NCBI RefSeq assembly: GCF_015533855.1
Contig: NZ_AP024154.1
Coordinates: 4,904,501-4,968,500 of the forward strand
Source: Echinicola sp. 20G
Lineage (GTDB): Bacteria; Bacteroidota; Bacteroidia; Cytophagales; Cyclobacteriaceae
Direction: 5' to 3'
Length of the DNA: 64,000 bases
The first letter of the stretch is position 1, and every line of letters starts with the position of its first letter. Both the position numbers and the translations under genes were made by a program. Of the stretch, positions 27,569-36,551 are shown piece after piece. The notes beneath the pieces were generated by a model. It was not told where the DNA came from and searched no databases. It saw only the letters and a list, made by a program, of their open reading frames with translations.

Positions 27569-29182
27569 TTATTTTTCTCCACCGACAACTTTAAACGAAG
27601 CTGCTTCTGACCAATCACTCCAATTTAGGTTCTGGTCCCTGTACCTCACGCGCCAGTAATATTCTTGCCCTTCGTTAAGCAACTTATAAACTGTCTCATC
27701 TGTTAGGTCATCGTCTTTTTGCTGATTTTCATTATAATACCAATTTTCAAACTGCTTCCAACTGTCCAAGACCAAAGTCTTAAAATCTGCTGAGGTACTG
27801 ATCTGCCAATTTGAAGCTGCATGAAAAGCACCTCTTCTATCGCTCGAAAACTCTCCCGCTTTCAGTTGAATCCTTCTAGAACCCACTTTCTCCTTTACTG
27901 GCCCTATTGGTTTTGGCTTTTTGGGATTTCTGTCATATTTCCAAACTGTAATGGAGTCGGTCTGTTCATTTTTCCTAAACTTGTACTGATTTCCTCTACT
28001 GATTCTTTTTACCACAAATTTAGGATCTGATGGATTGGCATCCACTTCCACCATCACAAAGCCATATTCATCTTGGGTCACAGTAAATTCATCATAATCC
28101 CTTCCTTCAAACTCCCCCCAATTGTCCAGTGCTCCACCAGCACTCGCTACGTTGATCCATAGGTGTTTATGATCTTTGGATTGGCCTCTAGAATAACCGT
28201 GGGTGTGTCCAAAAAAATGTATACTTGGCTTACCAGTCTCTTCCGTAAACTTTTCCAATCGCTTGACTACTTCACCTGCAAAATCAGATTCTCCGGGAAT
28301 CCATAACTCAGATTTGTGGGGATGGTGCATTTGAGCAAAGACAAAATCTATCTCCTCCATTCCAGCTGTTTTTTCCAGCACTTTATCTAACCATTTTAAC
28401 TGATAATCCGACCCTCCTATTCCATCTTCCACATTGGAGTTTAATCCAAAGATTCGGGTATTGCCATAATCCTTGTACCACCAATTTTCGGCATACTCGG
28501 GACTTCCGTTTTCGGGAAGACTGAAATACTTAAAGTAATAGACTGACTGATTTTCGTGGTTCCCCAAAACGGGATATACAGGAACTTCCGAAAACAGCTT
28601 TTCTGCAGGATTAAAAAAATGCTCTTGCCATTGGTAATATTTAGCGCCATTCTGAACCAGGTCACCAGGAATGAGCACCATGGCCAAGTTTTCAGGAACA
28701 TTTCCTTCAAACTCTTGATCCATATATGCCAAAATACCCTCATTGACTATCTCCCCAAATTTATCAGGCTCATTGCTATCTATCTGCATATCACTCATGG
28801 CTACTAAGCTGAATGATTTTTGGTCACTTGCAAAAGGAGGTGTCTTAAACTGATAGACATCTGAAACAGCCTTTCCTGTTTTGACCCGGTAAAAATATCC
28901 CGTAAACCTTTCCAAGCCTGAAAGTGTCACCTCATGAAGTCTTACCTCGCTGAAATTCACATCAAAAGCTCCACCTTCTGTTTGATTACCAAGCTCAGGG
29001 GTCTGGCCCCACTCCACAACACTTTCCTCACCAAAGTCTGTCTGCCACATAATGGTAATTTCGTTAGGACCTGCATTTTGCAGATAGGGTTTGATCTCTA
29101 TGGTTTGACCTGATAGCCTGAAAAAAAGCATTACAAACCCGAGGGTGAGCAATTGAAACAATGGATTAATTCTAAAGCGCAT
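27569..29182 (-). CDS. Secreted purple-acid-phosphatase-like metallophosphoesterase
   Basis: 537 aa. A signal peptide (1-26, ending near LSGQ) is followed by an N-terminal fibronectin-III-like domain (about 28-115, with EITIMWQTDF and LERFTGYFYRVKTG). The calcineurin-like domain has the metal-binding set DMQIDS, GDLVQNG, GNHEN, MHHPH and GHTHGYSR. A second beta-sandwich at the C-terminus (about 455-535) contains YYWRVRYRDQNLNWSDWS. This layout is that of bacterial purple acid phosphatase-like enzymes, which release phosphate from organic esters outside the cytoplasm. It is a single-gene unit; a -7-like box is at 29205-29212. The neighbouring porin is divergent, so the pair may serve nutrient capture, though this is only inferred. 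Confidence 0.85.
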   Translation of the reverse strand: MRFRINPLFQLLTLGFVMLFFRLSGQTIEIKPYLQNAGPNEITIMWQTDFGEESVVEWGQTPELGNQTEGGAFDVNFSEVRLHEVTLSGLERFTGYFYRVKTGKAVSDVYQFKTPPFASDQKSFSLVAMSDMQIDSNEPDKFGEIVNEGILAYMDQEFEGNVPENLAMVLIPGDLVQNGAKYYQWQEHFFNPAEKLFSEVPVYPVLGNHENQSVYYFKYFSLPENGSPEYAENWWYKDYGNTRIFGLNSNVEDGIGGSDYQLKWLDKVLEKTAGMEEIDFVFAQMHHPHKSELWIPGESDFAGEVVKRLEKFTEETGKPSIHFFGHTHGYSRGQSKDHKHLWINVASAGGALDNWGEFEGRDYDEFTVTQDEYGFVMVEVDANPSDPKFVVKRISRGNQYKFRKNEQTDSITVWKYDRNPKKPKPIGPVKEKVGSRRIQLKAGEFSSDRRGAFHAASNWQISTSADFKTLVLDSWKQFENWYYNENQQKDDDLTDETVYKLLNEGQEYYWRVRYRDQNLNWSDWSEAASFKVVGGEK

Positions 29183-29204
29183 ATTGCATTAAGGTTTAGG
29201 ATCT

Positions 29205-29212
29205 CAAAAGTA
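29205..29212 (-). promoter_or_regulatory. Candidate -7 box of the metallophosphoesterase gene
   Basis: CAAAAGTA on the plus strand reads TACTTTTG on the minus strand, a full match to TAnnTTTG, 23 bp upstream of the ATG at 29182. No convincing -33 element. Confidence 0.33.
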
Positions 29213-29615
29213 ATGCTTGCAAATTCTTTTTAAAAAAGAGCTATATTATCATTATATCAATCCATTTTTATATAAACATCCTGAGTATTATCATATTGTT
29301 ACCTTTATTTATCAAAAAACAAAACTCACCACCTCTAAATTAATCATTTAAAAAACTTAAATTTAAACAGGTCATTTAATAGTTGGCAGAAAAATGACCA
29401 CAGCATTCCATTCAACATGAGGCTCTACTAAAAAGATACAAAGTAACGCTTATATGCTTTTATTTAATAGAATGAGCTAGAGACACAAAATCGAATACCC
29501 ATCCTTCAGTTAATTGAATTTTCAACCTTAACTGCTTATTGTTCTTGATTGAATAAAAATGTTAGAGAATACATGAAATTTAAGCTAAATATATCTTTTA
29601 ACTTTATTTGGAGTA
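29213..29615. other. Intergenic region between divergent phosphatase and porin genes
   Basis: About 400 bp, AT-rich, with no gene. It must carry the porin promoter. No hairpin or repeat stood out. Confidence 0.5.
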
Positions 29616-30755
29616 ATGAAAACTAGATTACTTTTTTTTCTATTGGCTCTAGGAGTTTTCTCAAACCTAAAAGCTCAATCAAACGAAGACTCATTAACCC
29701 TTTCTATCAGGCCCTACGGGAGTTTCAGAGGACATTTTTCAGTCTATAATGGAGAGTTGGAATTGCAAGAAAATGCTTCAAGAATCGGGTTTGAACTATC
29801 AGTAGCCAAAGGAAATTCAGTCTTTTTTGCCGGTTCAGAACTCTCCTTAAACATGTTTAAGGGAGACCAGTCATTCAACTTGGATGCTTCCACTAGCGGA
29901 GGTTTTATTGATGTAGAAAACAATCAAACCAATCAGGTATTTGGGACACGATTGGGCTATCTAGGAGTAGAAATCAATCAAGTCGGAACCATTACCATTG
30001 GTAAACAATGGGGAGTCTACTATGATATTACAGGTTATACCGACAAATTTAATGTATTTGGAGGGAATGGAACCTCCACTTATACTGCAGGTACAGATGG
30101 GGGAACTACAGGGACTGGGAGAGCAGATCAGGCTATTACTTATAGAAATCAATTTGGCCGCTTGGCCATTGGATTACAATTTCAAGCAGAAAACGCCTAT
30201 AACGATCATTTCATTGATGGATATGGTTTATCTGGCCAATTCGAAATTCTATCAGGCCTTAAAGTGGGAGGAACCTACTACACTTTGATGATGCAAGACA
30301 CCTTAAAAGAAAACACCTTGGGTTTTGGAAACGACCCTCAATACATGGCTTTTGGAATTTCTTATGTTAATCACTCATGGGATTTTGGGTTAGTATATAG
30401 CAAGCAATCTAATGGGGATTTTCGTAGAAGCTATATCAATGAAGATTTGGCTGCAGTAGTATTCGATGCGAAAGGTATTGAGGTCTTCTCCAAATATACA
30501 TTCAATCCATTTAGTATAACTATAGGTTACAATCAATATATTCCCAAAATAACAGGACTTCCTCTCAATGAATTTTTCAAAACTGAATATTTTATTCTTG
30601 GATTTGAATACAAGCCACTAAGACATGCGTTTTTCTACAGTGAGACCAGATTTAATACCAGCAACAACCGTGATCATTTTGGAGAAAAGAATTTTAACGT
30701 CCTTACTTTAGGTATTCGAATAGACTTAGAGAGGACACTTTCCCAAGTCAGATGA
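29616..30755 (+). CDS. Outer-membrane porin (trimeric general porin-like beta-barrel)
   Basis: 379 aa. A signal peptide (1-21, ending NLKAQ) leads into a protein rich in Gly, Tyr, Asn and Phe with alternating strands: RPYGSFRGHFSVYNG, NASRIGFELS, TRLGYLGVEINQVGTITIGKQWGVYYD. The phrase GTITIGKQWGVYYDITGYTDKFN corresponds to the strand and constriction loop 3 region of Gram-negative porins. The C-terminus ends in a regular barrel strand (LGIRIDLERTL). It should allow passive uptake of small solutes across the outer membrane. It is a single-gene unit divergent from the phosphatase, so phosphate- or nutrient-related expression is possible but not shown. Confidence 0.82.
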   Translation: MKTRLLFFLLALGVFSNLKAQSNEDSLTLSIRPYGSFRGHFSVYNGELELQENASRIGFELSVAKGNSVFFAGSELSLNMFKGDQSFNLDASTSGGFIDVENNQTNQVFGTRLGYLGVEINQVGTITIGKQWGVYYDITGYTDKFNVFGGNGTSTYTAGTDGGTTGTGRADQAITYRNQFGRLAIGLQFQAENAYNDHFIDGYGLSGQFEILSGLKVGGTYYTLMMQDTLKENTLGFGNDPQYMAFGISYVNHSWDFGLVYSKQSNGDFRRSYINEDLAAVVFDAKGIEVFSKYTFNPFSITIGYNQYIPKITGLPLNEFFKTEYFILGFEYKPLRHAFFYSETRFNTSNNRDHFGEKNFNVLTLGIRIDLERTLSQVR

Positions 30756-30791
30756 TAATGGTTTAATATTCAAAAACATGTTGTCTTATGA

Positions 30792-31283
30792 CTACTTATT
30801 AAAGGCAGCCTCCAGCTCTGCCACTTTCAGCTTTTTCATTTGCATCATTACTTCCATCATCTGCTGTACCCGTCGGTGATCTTGGGATTCCATCATTTCC
30901 ACAAGAGCTTCGGGAACAATCTGCCAGGACATCCCAAATTTATCCTTGAGCCAACCACATTGTGATTCTTGACCACCATCAGCTGTCAAGCTATCCCAAT
31001 ATCGGTCTACCTCATTTTGGTCTTTACACTTTACAAAAAGCGAAACCGACTCATTGAATTTAAATGTTGGGCCCGCATCAAAGGCATAAACCTTCAAACC
31101 ATCAATAGTAAAACTGCTCATCTGAATGGTCCCTGCGGGAAATGGCGTTCCTTCAGGCCACCTTTTTATGAAATTGATTTCGGAATTTGGAAATAGATCG
31201 GTGTATAGTTTTATCGCCTCTTCCGCCTCTTTATCATACCATAAAAAGGGAACGATATTTTGACTTTTTTGAACAATACTCAT
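30792..31283 (-). CDS. PhnB-like VOC-family protein
   Basis: 163 aa. The glyoxalase/VOC fold is seen in VPFLWYDKEAEEAIKLYTDLFPNS, then FTIDGLKVYAFDAGPTFKFNESVSLFVKC and KFGMSWQIVPEAL. This is the PhnB / so-called 3-demethylubiquinone methyltransferase-like family, whose members are usually not methyltransferases. Activity is unknown. The C-terminus is Met- and Lys-rich (VMMQMKKLKV). It lies 46 bp downstream of an AHSA1-like gene on the same strand; VOC plus AHSA1 pairs are often co-transcribed in bacteria, so the two are probably one unit. Confidence 0.8.
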   Translation of the reverse strand: MSIVQKSQNIVPFLWYDKEAEEAIKLYTDLFPNSEINFIKRWPEGTPFPAGTIQMSSFTIDGLKVYAFDAGPTFKFNESVSLFVKCKDQNEVDRYWDSLTADGGQESQCGWLKDKFGMSWQIVPEALVEMMESQDHRRVQQMMEVMMQMKKLKVAELEAAFNK

Positions 31284-31329
31284 GGTGTAATTGGGTTATT
31301 TGATTGGAACAAAACTTTAAAAATGACAA

Positions 31330-31743
31330 TCAGATTTTTGACTCAACATACTTTTTGAAATTATCCAAAATAGCCTGCCAGCCCCCTTTTTGCATTTCCA
31401 CTGGATTTGTTTGCTCTGGATCAAATGTTTCTTTCACCAAAGTGCTATTTCCCTCTGGTGTAAAAATCACCTCCACTTCCCTTCCATCTTCCATGGCGTA
31501 AGACAAAAGAGCTCCTTCCTCCACTTTATTATAAGTTCCTGAAAAATCAAAGCCCATGCTGCCATCCTTTGACTCCATTCGAGAAGTAAATACGCCTCCT
31601 TCTCTAAGGTCATTGCTTGAATGGGGGGTATGCCAATCATCGGAAGCGGCATTCCACTTGGTAATATGTTCAGGGCTCGTCCAATAAGCCCATACCGTGT
31701 CTACTGGTGCATTTACTTTAGTTGTTACCGTGATCTTTTCCAT
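31330..31743 (-). CDS. AHSA1/START-like (SRPBCC superfamily) protein
   Basis: 137 aa from the internal ATG at 31743 (MEKITVTTKVNAPVDTVWAYW), the normal start for the family; an ATG at 31767 would add eight residues. Characteristic parts are WTSPEHITKWNAASDDWHTP, GGVFTSRMESKDGSMGFDFSGTY and the C-terminal EMQKGGWQAILDNFKKYVES. The fold makes a hydrophobic ligand pocket; members are often called activator of Hsp90 ATPase-like, but most bacterial ones have no known function. It is probably co-transcribed with the VOC gene downstream. Confidence 0.82.
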   Translation of the reverse strand: MEKITVTTKVNAPVDTVWAYWTSPEHITKWNAASDDWHTPHSSNDLREGGVFTSRMESKDGSMGFDFSGTYNKVEEGALLSYAMEDGREVEVIFTPEGNSTLVKETFDPEQTNPVEMQKGGWQAILDNFKKYVESKI

Positions 31744-31895
31744 TGTTTTGGTTATTAGGTTAAACATTAATCCTATACCTACAAATATCGATCCTATCTA
31801 TCACAAAACAACGGTGCAATAACGACACCTTAAAGGGGCAATCACGCCATAAAATCTTTCCATAGCAGTGTGTCCCTTTTCATAAAAACTTAAGT

Positions 31896-33248
31896 TTACA
31901 TCTTTCTAAGATTACCTGTCTCCAAGACCCCAACAGCATACATTAGTAAAATATCCTGAAAGTACTGGGTATATCTAGCCTGGGCCATATCCGATTGGGC
32001 TTGCACCAGTTGACGGTTGGCGGTAGCCAAATCCACAAAGTTGTTCAGGCCTAGCTTAAACCTTTCTCCAATGACTAGCGCAGCTTCTTCAGCAGCATTC
32101 AACTGTACTTTTGTCGTCTCTGTTTTCTTGAGGGCTGCTTGGTAATTGGCATGGGCCAATCGTACTTGCTGATAGACCTTTTTCACTATGGCCTCTTGGA
32201 CGATCAGTTGGTTTTTAACGGCCATTTTACTCCTGGTCAAACTGGCTTTGTTATTGAAATTGGAAAAAACAGGAATGTTCAAGCTTATGCCAATCACACT
32301 GCTTGGGTTGAATTCAAAAAACTGATCATTGAATGTTCTGTCCACAATGGATGTGCTAAAGGAGCTGTATCCATAGTATGCGTTTAAGCTTGGGTAAAAA
32401 CCTGCATTGGCAGCTTTGGCTTCCTTACCAAAAGCACTATAAAGCAGCTCTTCCCTCTTAATTCCCGGATGCTGGCTCATCGCCACATCCAGCAATTGGT
32501 CCAGACGCTGATCCCCATAGCTCACTGCAGAAAGACTTTGCTGAATAGGCTGAACATCAGGCACCTCCCCTTTCTCCATTTGGAGTGTTTCTGCCAAAGT
32601 AAACACATCATTCATCAGCTGTATTTCTGCATCATACTTGACCGCTTCAAGCCTGGCCACCTCTGACTGCTGGTTGTATTGGTCAGAAAGGGTTCTCAGC
32701 CCTACATCCACATACCCTTCGATTTGTCGAAGTAGCTCTTGTTGGTTTTCGAGGTTTTCGTCAGCTATTTTGAGCAGCTCTTGGCTGAGCAGAACCTGCA
32801 AATATTGATTGGCCACTTGGAAGACTACATCCTGCTCAGAGCGGTCCAAATCCATGATTCCAGCCTCTTCCCTTAGTTTCTCTGCCTTATAGGTATTGAT
32901 TCTACGGAACATATTGAAAATAGGCATGCTGGCATCTACACTTGCTGAAGTAGAATAGTTGGTGAAATTATCCACCACAAATCCATCATCTACCTGCTGG
33001 GTCTGTTGTCCTGTTACCCTTCTTGAATTCAAGCCCACTCCTACAGTGGGAAAGTTACTGTAAAAAGCCTGTTTTCTAAAGGCCTCTTGGGTTTCTTGGT
33101 TGTTGAGCTTAGTATTATATTCAACATTTTTCGTTAATGCCAGCTTAATCGCCTCCCCAAAATTCAGCTTTAATGTATCCTGGGCTTTAAGGGCATTGCC
33201 CACGAGGAGCAGCCCCACCATCAAACCAATTGCTTTTCTTATTTTCAT
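31896..33248 (-). CDS. TolC-like outer-membrane efflux protein
   Basis: 450 aa. Signal peptide 1-23 (ends NALKAQ). Two outer-membrane efflux repeats of long alpha-helices, with FGEAIKLALTKNVEYNTKLNNQ at the start of repeat 1 and LDVAMSQHPGIKREELLYSA in repeat 2. GERFKLGLNNFVDLATANRQLVQAQSDMAQARY is the typical TolC C-terminal helix. It forms the trimeric outer-membrane exit duct of a tripartite pump. Its ATG overlaps the TGA of ABC ATPase 1 by 4 bp (translational coupling). It is the last gene of the minus-strand efflux operon, so it probably serves all six permeases. Confidence 0.93.
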   Translation of the reverse strand: MKIRKAIGLMVGLLLVGNALKAQDTLKLNFGEAIKLALTKNVEYNTKLNNQETQEAFRKQAFYSNFPTVGVGLNSRRVTGQQTQQVDDGFVVDNFTNYSTSASVDASMPIFNMFRRINTYKAEKLREEAGIMDLDRSEQDVVFQVANQYLQVLLSQELLKIADENLENQQELLRQIEGYVDVGLRTLSDQYNQQSEVARLEAVKYDAEIQLMNDVFTLAETLQMEKGEVPDVQPIQQSLSAVSYGDQRLDQLLDVAMSQHPGIKREELLYSAFGKEAKAANAGFYPSLNAYYGYSSFSTSIVDRTFNDQFFEFNPSSVIGISLNIPVFSNFNNKASLTRSKMAVKNQLIVQEAIVKKVYQQVRLAHANYQAALKKTETTKVQLNAAEEAALVIGERFKLGLNNFVDLATANRQLVQAQSDMAQARYTQYFQDILLMYAVGVLETGNLRKM

Positions 33249-33925
33249 TTTATTAAAATCTTATCTTCTTCTATTTTTCCGTCTACAATCTCCAATAAGC
33301 GATTGCCATAGACTGCATTTTCTTCCGCATGGGTGGCTTGAATAATGGTCGTTCCTTCCCTGTTCAACTCTGCAAACACTTCCATGATCTGCTTGGCTTG
33401 ATTACTATGAAGGTTCCCCGTTGGCTCATCTGCCAACAGGATCCGGGGCTTTCCTGCGATCGCTCGGGCGATTCCAACCAATTGCTGTTGACCGCCACTG
33501 AGCTGAGCAGGAAACAAATCTTTCTTGGCCACCATGTTAAACCGGTCCAACAATTCAGCGACGATACTTTTTCTTTCACTGCTACTGACGCTTCTATACA
33601 AAAGAGGCGTTTCGATATTTTCATAAACTGTCAGCTCATCTATCAGGTGATAGGCTTGGAAAATATTGCCTATCTCTTTTTTGTGCAGTGCGTGGCGTTG
33701 CTTTTCTTTCATTTTATTGACCAACTGCCCTTCAAATTCATAATCGCCCACATAGTCATCATCCAGAAGGCCGATGATGTTCAGAAGAGTGGACTTTCCG
33801 GCACCACTTGGCCCCATCAAGGTTACAAATTCCCCCTGCTCAATTTCCAGGTCTATTCCTTTTAAAATAAAAACCCTTTGGAACTTAGAGTCGACATACT
33901 TATCGATGTTACTTAGTTTGATCAT
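33245..33925 (-). CDS. ABC transporter ATPase 1 (MacB/LolD type) with variant signature and D-loop
   Basis: 226 aa. Walker A is GPSGAGKST (38-46), the Q-loop is in NIFQAYHLIDELTVYEN, Walker B is ILLADEP (162-168) and the switch His is H199 in QATHAEE. The signature LSGGQQQ (142-148) is followed by LVGIARA in place of the usual RVAIARA. The D-loop reads NLHS (H173) rather than NLDS as in ATPase 2 of the same island. These changes may slow hydrolysis or alter coupling. It is compactly placed between permease 1 (23 bp upstream) and tolC (4-bp overlap), so it most likely powers permease 1. The C-terminus is not truncated. Confidence 0.9.
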   Translation of the reverse strand: MIKLSNIDKYVDSKFQRVFILKGIDLEIEQGEFVTLMGPSGAGKSTLLNIIGLLDDDYVGDYEFEGQLVNKMKEKQRHALHKKEIGNIFQAYHLIDELTVYENIETPLLYRSVSSSERKSIVAELLDRFNMVAKKDLFPAQLSGGQQQLVGIARAIAGKPRILLADEPTGNLHSNQAKQIMEVFAELNREGTTIIQATHAEENAVYGNRLLEIVDGKIEEDKILIK

Positions 33926-33948
33926 CTTATTCTCATTAATTTTTAATG

Positions 33949-36354
33949 CTATTCACTTTTCAATACTTCTGATGGATTTCTGTTAATGGTCTTCAAGGAA
34001 TGCAACCCTACGATTACTACACAAAGGAAAAAGGCCAAGAAACCCGCCAACAAATAAAGACTTATGGGCATGGGAGTACGGTAGGCAAACTGCTTGAGCC
34101 ATTCCTCTAATAGCAACCATGTGGGTACGACCGCTAAAACAAAGGCTATAAGGATCAATACCGTGTATTCTTTGGAAATCAAAACCACTATTTGACTTGC
34201 AGATGCTCCCAAAACCTTTCTAATGCTTATTTCCTTGGTTCTCTGGGCAATGGTAAAAGCTGAGAGACCAAATAGTCCCATCCCGCTTATCAAAATGGCC
34301 AAGACTGTGGCAAAGCTTAAAACCTCTTGTAGTTTTTGCTCGGATTGGTAAAAATTGGCTACCAGCTCATCGAAAAACCTAAATCCATTATCCTCTTCGG
34401 GATAAAGCGCCTTCATTTCGTTATCCAATAAACTTTTAGCTTCCTGTAAGTTTGTGTTGGCATGAAGTTTAACATTGATTTTGGTAAAGTATTCCGGTTC
34501 ATAAAATATGACCAATGGTCTGATCTGCTCATATAAAGATCGGGAATTAAAATCCTTCACCACCCCGACCACTTCCACATTCCTTTCTCCATACAATACC
34601 AATTGTTCCCCGATCACATCAGCTGGAAAGTCATACCCAAGGTCTTTCATAAAAGTTTCATTGATCAAAATCTCAGTGGAATCATTCTTGATTCTTTTAC
34701 CAACCAAAAGAGGTACTTCATAAGTATCCATAAATAAGCTGTCCCCATTTTTTGCCTGGATACCCAACTCTTCTATTTCCTCTCCTTTATGTCTTTCTAT
34801 CGTGGTCGTAAACAAAGACCTGGAAGCCAAAATATCCCCACTGAGACTGACAGACTTTACAAAAGACAATCGCTCCAAACGTTCTTTAAGTTGATCATTT
34901 CGCCCTGATTCATCCAAAAATGGTGTATCGGCATAAAGAACCAGTTCTTTATTAAAGCCCATGGATTCATTGGCCAGGTACTTCAACTGGTGTGAGATAA
35001 CCAAAACCCCAATGACAAAGCCTATGGATAGGGTAAACTGAAGCACTGTCAGGTTTTTGCGAACAAAATACCCCCACTTGTTTTGATGAATTCCTTTGAC
35101 CTCATTCTTTATGGCTTTAACAGGGCTATATCTTGTCAGCATAAATGCGGGGTAAATGGCAGACATCAAAGTAACAAAAATCACCAAGCCCAAAAGGAAC
35201 AAAACATTCTCTAGGGATAAGTAGTCGATTTTCATCCCGGGAGGAATCATTTCAGCAAAATAATGTACTGAAAACTCTGTCAACAGAAGTGCCAGCACCA
35301 TCGCTAAAAAAGCAATCACCAAGGTTTCGCTAAAAAATTGCAGCATTAACTGGAGCCGGTTGCTCCCTAAAGTTTTTCTGATTCCAATTTCCCTCGCCCT
35401 GACAATAGCTTGGGCAGTTTCCAAATTGATAAAGTTCATGCAGGCAATCATCAAGATAAAGACTGCCATAATGCTCAAGCCCATTAGGGTAAACTTATTG
35501 GCTGTATGGTTTGGATTTACCGTAAAATGAAGATCGGACAAGGGCTCTATGAAAAACTCTGTAGACCAGCCTTCTTCATTACTTAGGTATTTGTCAATGA
35601 TCTGATCCAAGCTGGTTTCATAGCTAGCGAGTTGATTTGGATGGCTAAGTTTTACATAGAGTTGAGAAGCGGAATTCACATTATCCCAGTTCTCCGCATT
35701 GATAGACTTCCTCATAGATGCAGAACTGGTCAAAGTACTCAGCGAAATATAGTCTGTGTAAATAAGGTCATTGTTCTCCTTAATATCTTCAATGATACCA
35801 GTCACTTGCACTGAAATGCTGTCATTATAGATCAATTCTTTCCCTAAGGCTTCCTGAACTGAAATTTCTCCAAAATACTTTTTTACCGTACGCTGTGTCA
35901 ATACTACTGAATTGGGAAGATGAAGTGCCTTCTCCGGATTTCCCCCCAGCCAGCGAGATGGGAAAATCTCGAAATAATTATCCTCAGCATACACCACATG
36001 TTGTTGCCTTCCAAAGGTGGTTGGCTTATCTGGTAAACCGACCATGGCATAGGCATTGTCATAAATCCTTACCAAAGATTGGATTCCTTCAACTTCATTG
36101 CTGACAGTCTCCCCCATGGGAAAGGGCACACCACTATTCGGCCATCGGTCATCTCCATGGGAGGTAACTGTGGTGATGCGAAAAATCTTATCCTGATCAG
36201 GAATATCCTGATTAAAACCATACTCATAGGAAAGCATACTGTAAATCACAAAGCAAGCAGCTATTCCCAATGCCAACCCTAGAATATGAATGGTTGCCCT
36301 GAGCTTATTCCTCAGCAGGTTTCTCCAAGCAATTTTTAGATAGTTTCTAAGCAT
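33949..36354 (-). CDS. MacB/FtsX-type ABC permease 1
   Basis: 801 aa. Layout: membrane helix 1 (about 21-41), periplasmic MacB-type domain, FtsX block of three helices (about 285-405), a fourth helix (about 430-450), second periplasmic domain, and a C-terminal FtsX block of three helices (about 680-790). The cytoplasmic coupling motifs are ARAREIGIRKTLGS and RTKEISIRKVLGAS. It belongs to the WRN N-terminal class (KIAWRNLLRNK) but is the most divergent of the six: its C-terminus ends NRNPSEVLKSE, not NPVNSLxxE. It is 23 bp from ATPase 1 without a heptad spacer. It should export peptides, lipids or lipoproteins by mechanotransmission together with adaptor and TolC; substrate unknown. Confidence 0.9.
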   Translation of the reverse strand: MLRNYLKIAWRNLLRNKLRATIHILGLALGIAACFVIYSMLSYEYGFNQDIPDQDKIFRITTVTSHGDDRWPNSGVPFPMGETVSNEVEGIQSLVRIYDNAYAMVGLPDKPTTFGRQQHVVYAEDNYFEIFPSRWLGGNPEKALHLPNSVVLTQRTVKKYFGEISVQEALGKELIYNDSISVQVTGIIEDIKENNDLIYTDYISLSTLTSSASMRKSINAENWDNVNSASQLYVKLSHPNQLASYETSLDQIIDKYLSNEEGWSTEFFIEPLSDLHFTVNPNHTANKFTLMGLSIMAVFILMIACMNFINLETAQAIVRAREIGIRKTLGSNRLQLMLQFFSETLVIAFLAMVLALLLTEFSVHYFAEMIPPGMKIDYLSLENVLFLLGLVIFVTLMSAIYPAFMLTRYSPVKAIKNEVKGIHQNKWGYFVRKNLTVLQFTLSIGFVIGVLVISHQLKYLANESMGFNKELVLYADTPFLDESGRNDQLKERLERLSFVKSVSLSGDILASRSLFTTTIERHKGEEIEELGIQAKNGDSLFMDTYEVPLLVGKRIKNDSTEILINETFMKDLGYDFPADVIGEQLVLYGERNVEVVGVVKDFNSRSLYEQIRPLVIFYEPEYFTKINVKLHANTNLQEAKSLLDNEMKALYPEEDNGFRFFDELVANFYQSEQKLQEVLSFATVLAILISGMGLFGLSAFTIAQRTKEISIRKVLGASASQIVVLISKEYTVLILIAFVLAVVPTWLLLEEWLKQFAYRTPMPISLYLLAGFLAFFLCVVIVGLHSLKTINRNPSEVLKSE

Positions 36355-36358
36355 CTTT

Positions 36359-36538
36359 TAGTATTAAGTAATTAGTATTGAGTCCTGAGCTAAGTGCTTT
36401 CATATCTGATTTCCCCCCTTCGTACTTCGGTCTTCCCACCTGTCTGCCACCAGCCAGGCTTCATCCTTCCCTCTTCGTACTTCCCACTTCATCGTTCTTT
36501 ATTCTTAAGTCTCATGTCTATCATCTAAATTCTTGACA
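36359..36538. repeat. Heptad-repeat spacer A (between permeases 1 and 2)
   Basis: Degenerate tandem 7-mers in fixed register: six units at 36359-36400 (TAGTATT, AAGTAAT, TAGTATT ...), two at 36421-36434, and eleven at 36462-36538 (CATCCTT, CCCTCTT ... CTTGACA). The second and third blocks are separated by a 27-base palindromic element (36435-36461). The spacer is otherwise non-coding. Confidence 0.75.
36435..36461. repeat. Palindromic insert in heptad tract, copy 1
   Basis: This 27-base unit breaks the heptad series of spacer A. The first 16 bases (36435-36450, CCCACCTGTCTGCCAC) are identical to 46458-46473 in spacer E, and the following CAGGCTTC is also shared. The unit is partly self-complementary (CCTG...CAGG). 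Confidence 0.6.
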
Positions 36539-36551
36539 CCAGAAACTTACC

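Noticed and set aside
29603..29610. TTTATTTG as porin promoter box
   Set aside because: It lies only 5 bp upstream of the ATG, leaving no room for a leader.
31304..31501. Plus-strand open frame over the AHSA1-like gene
   Set aside because: Antisense shadow of a well-supported gene.
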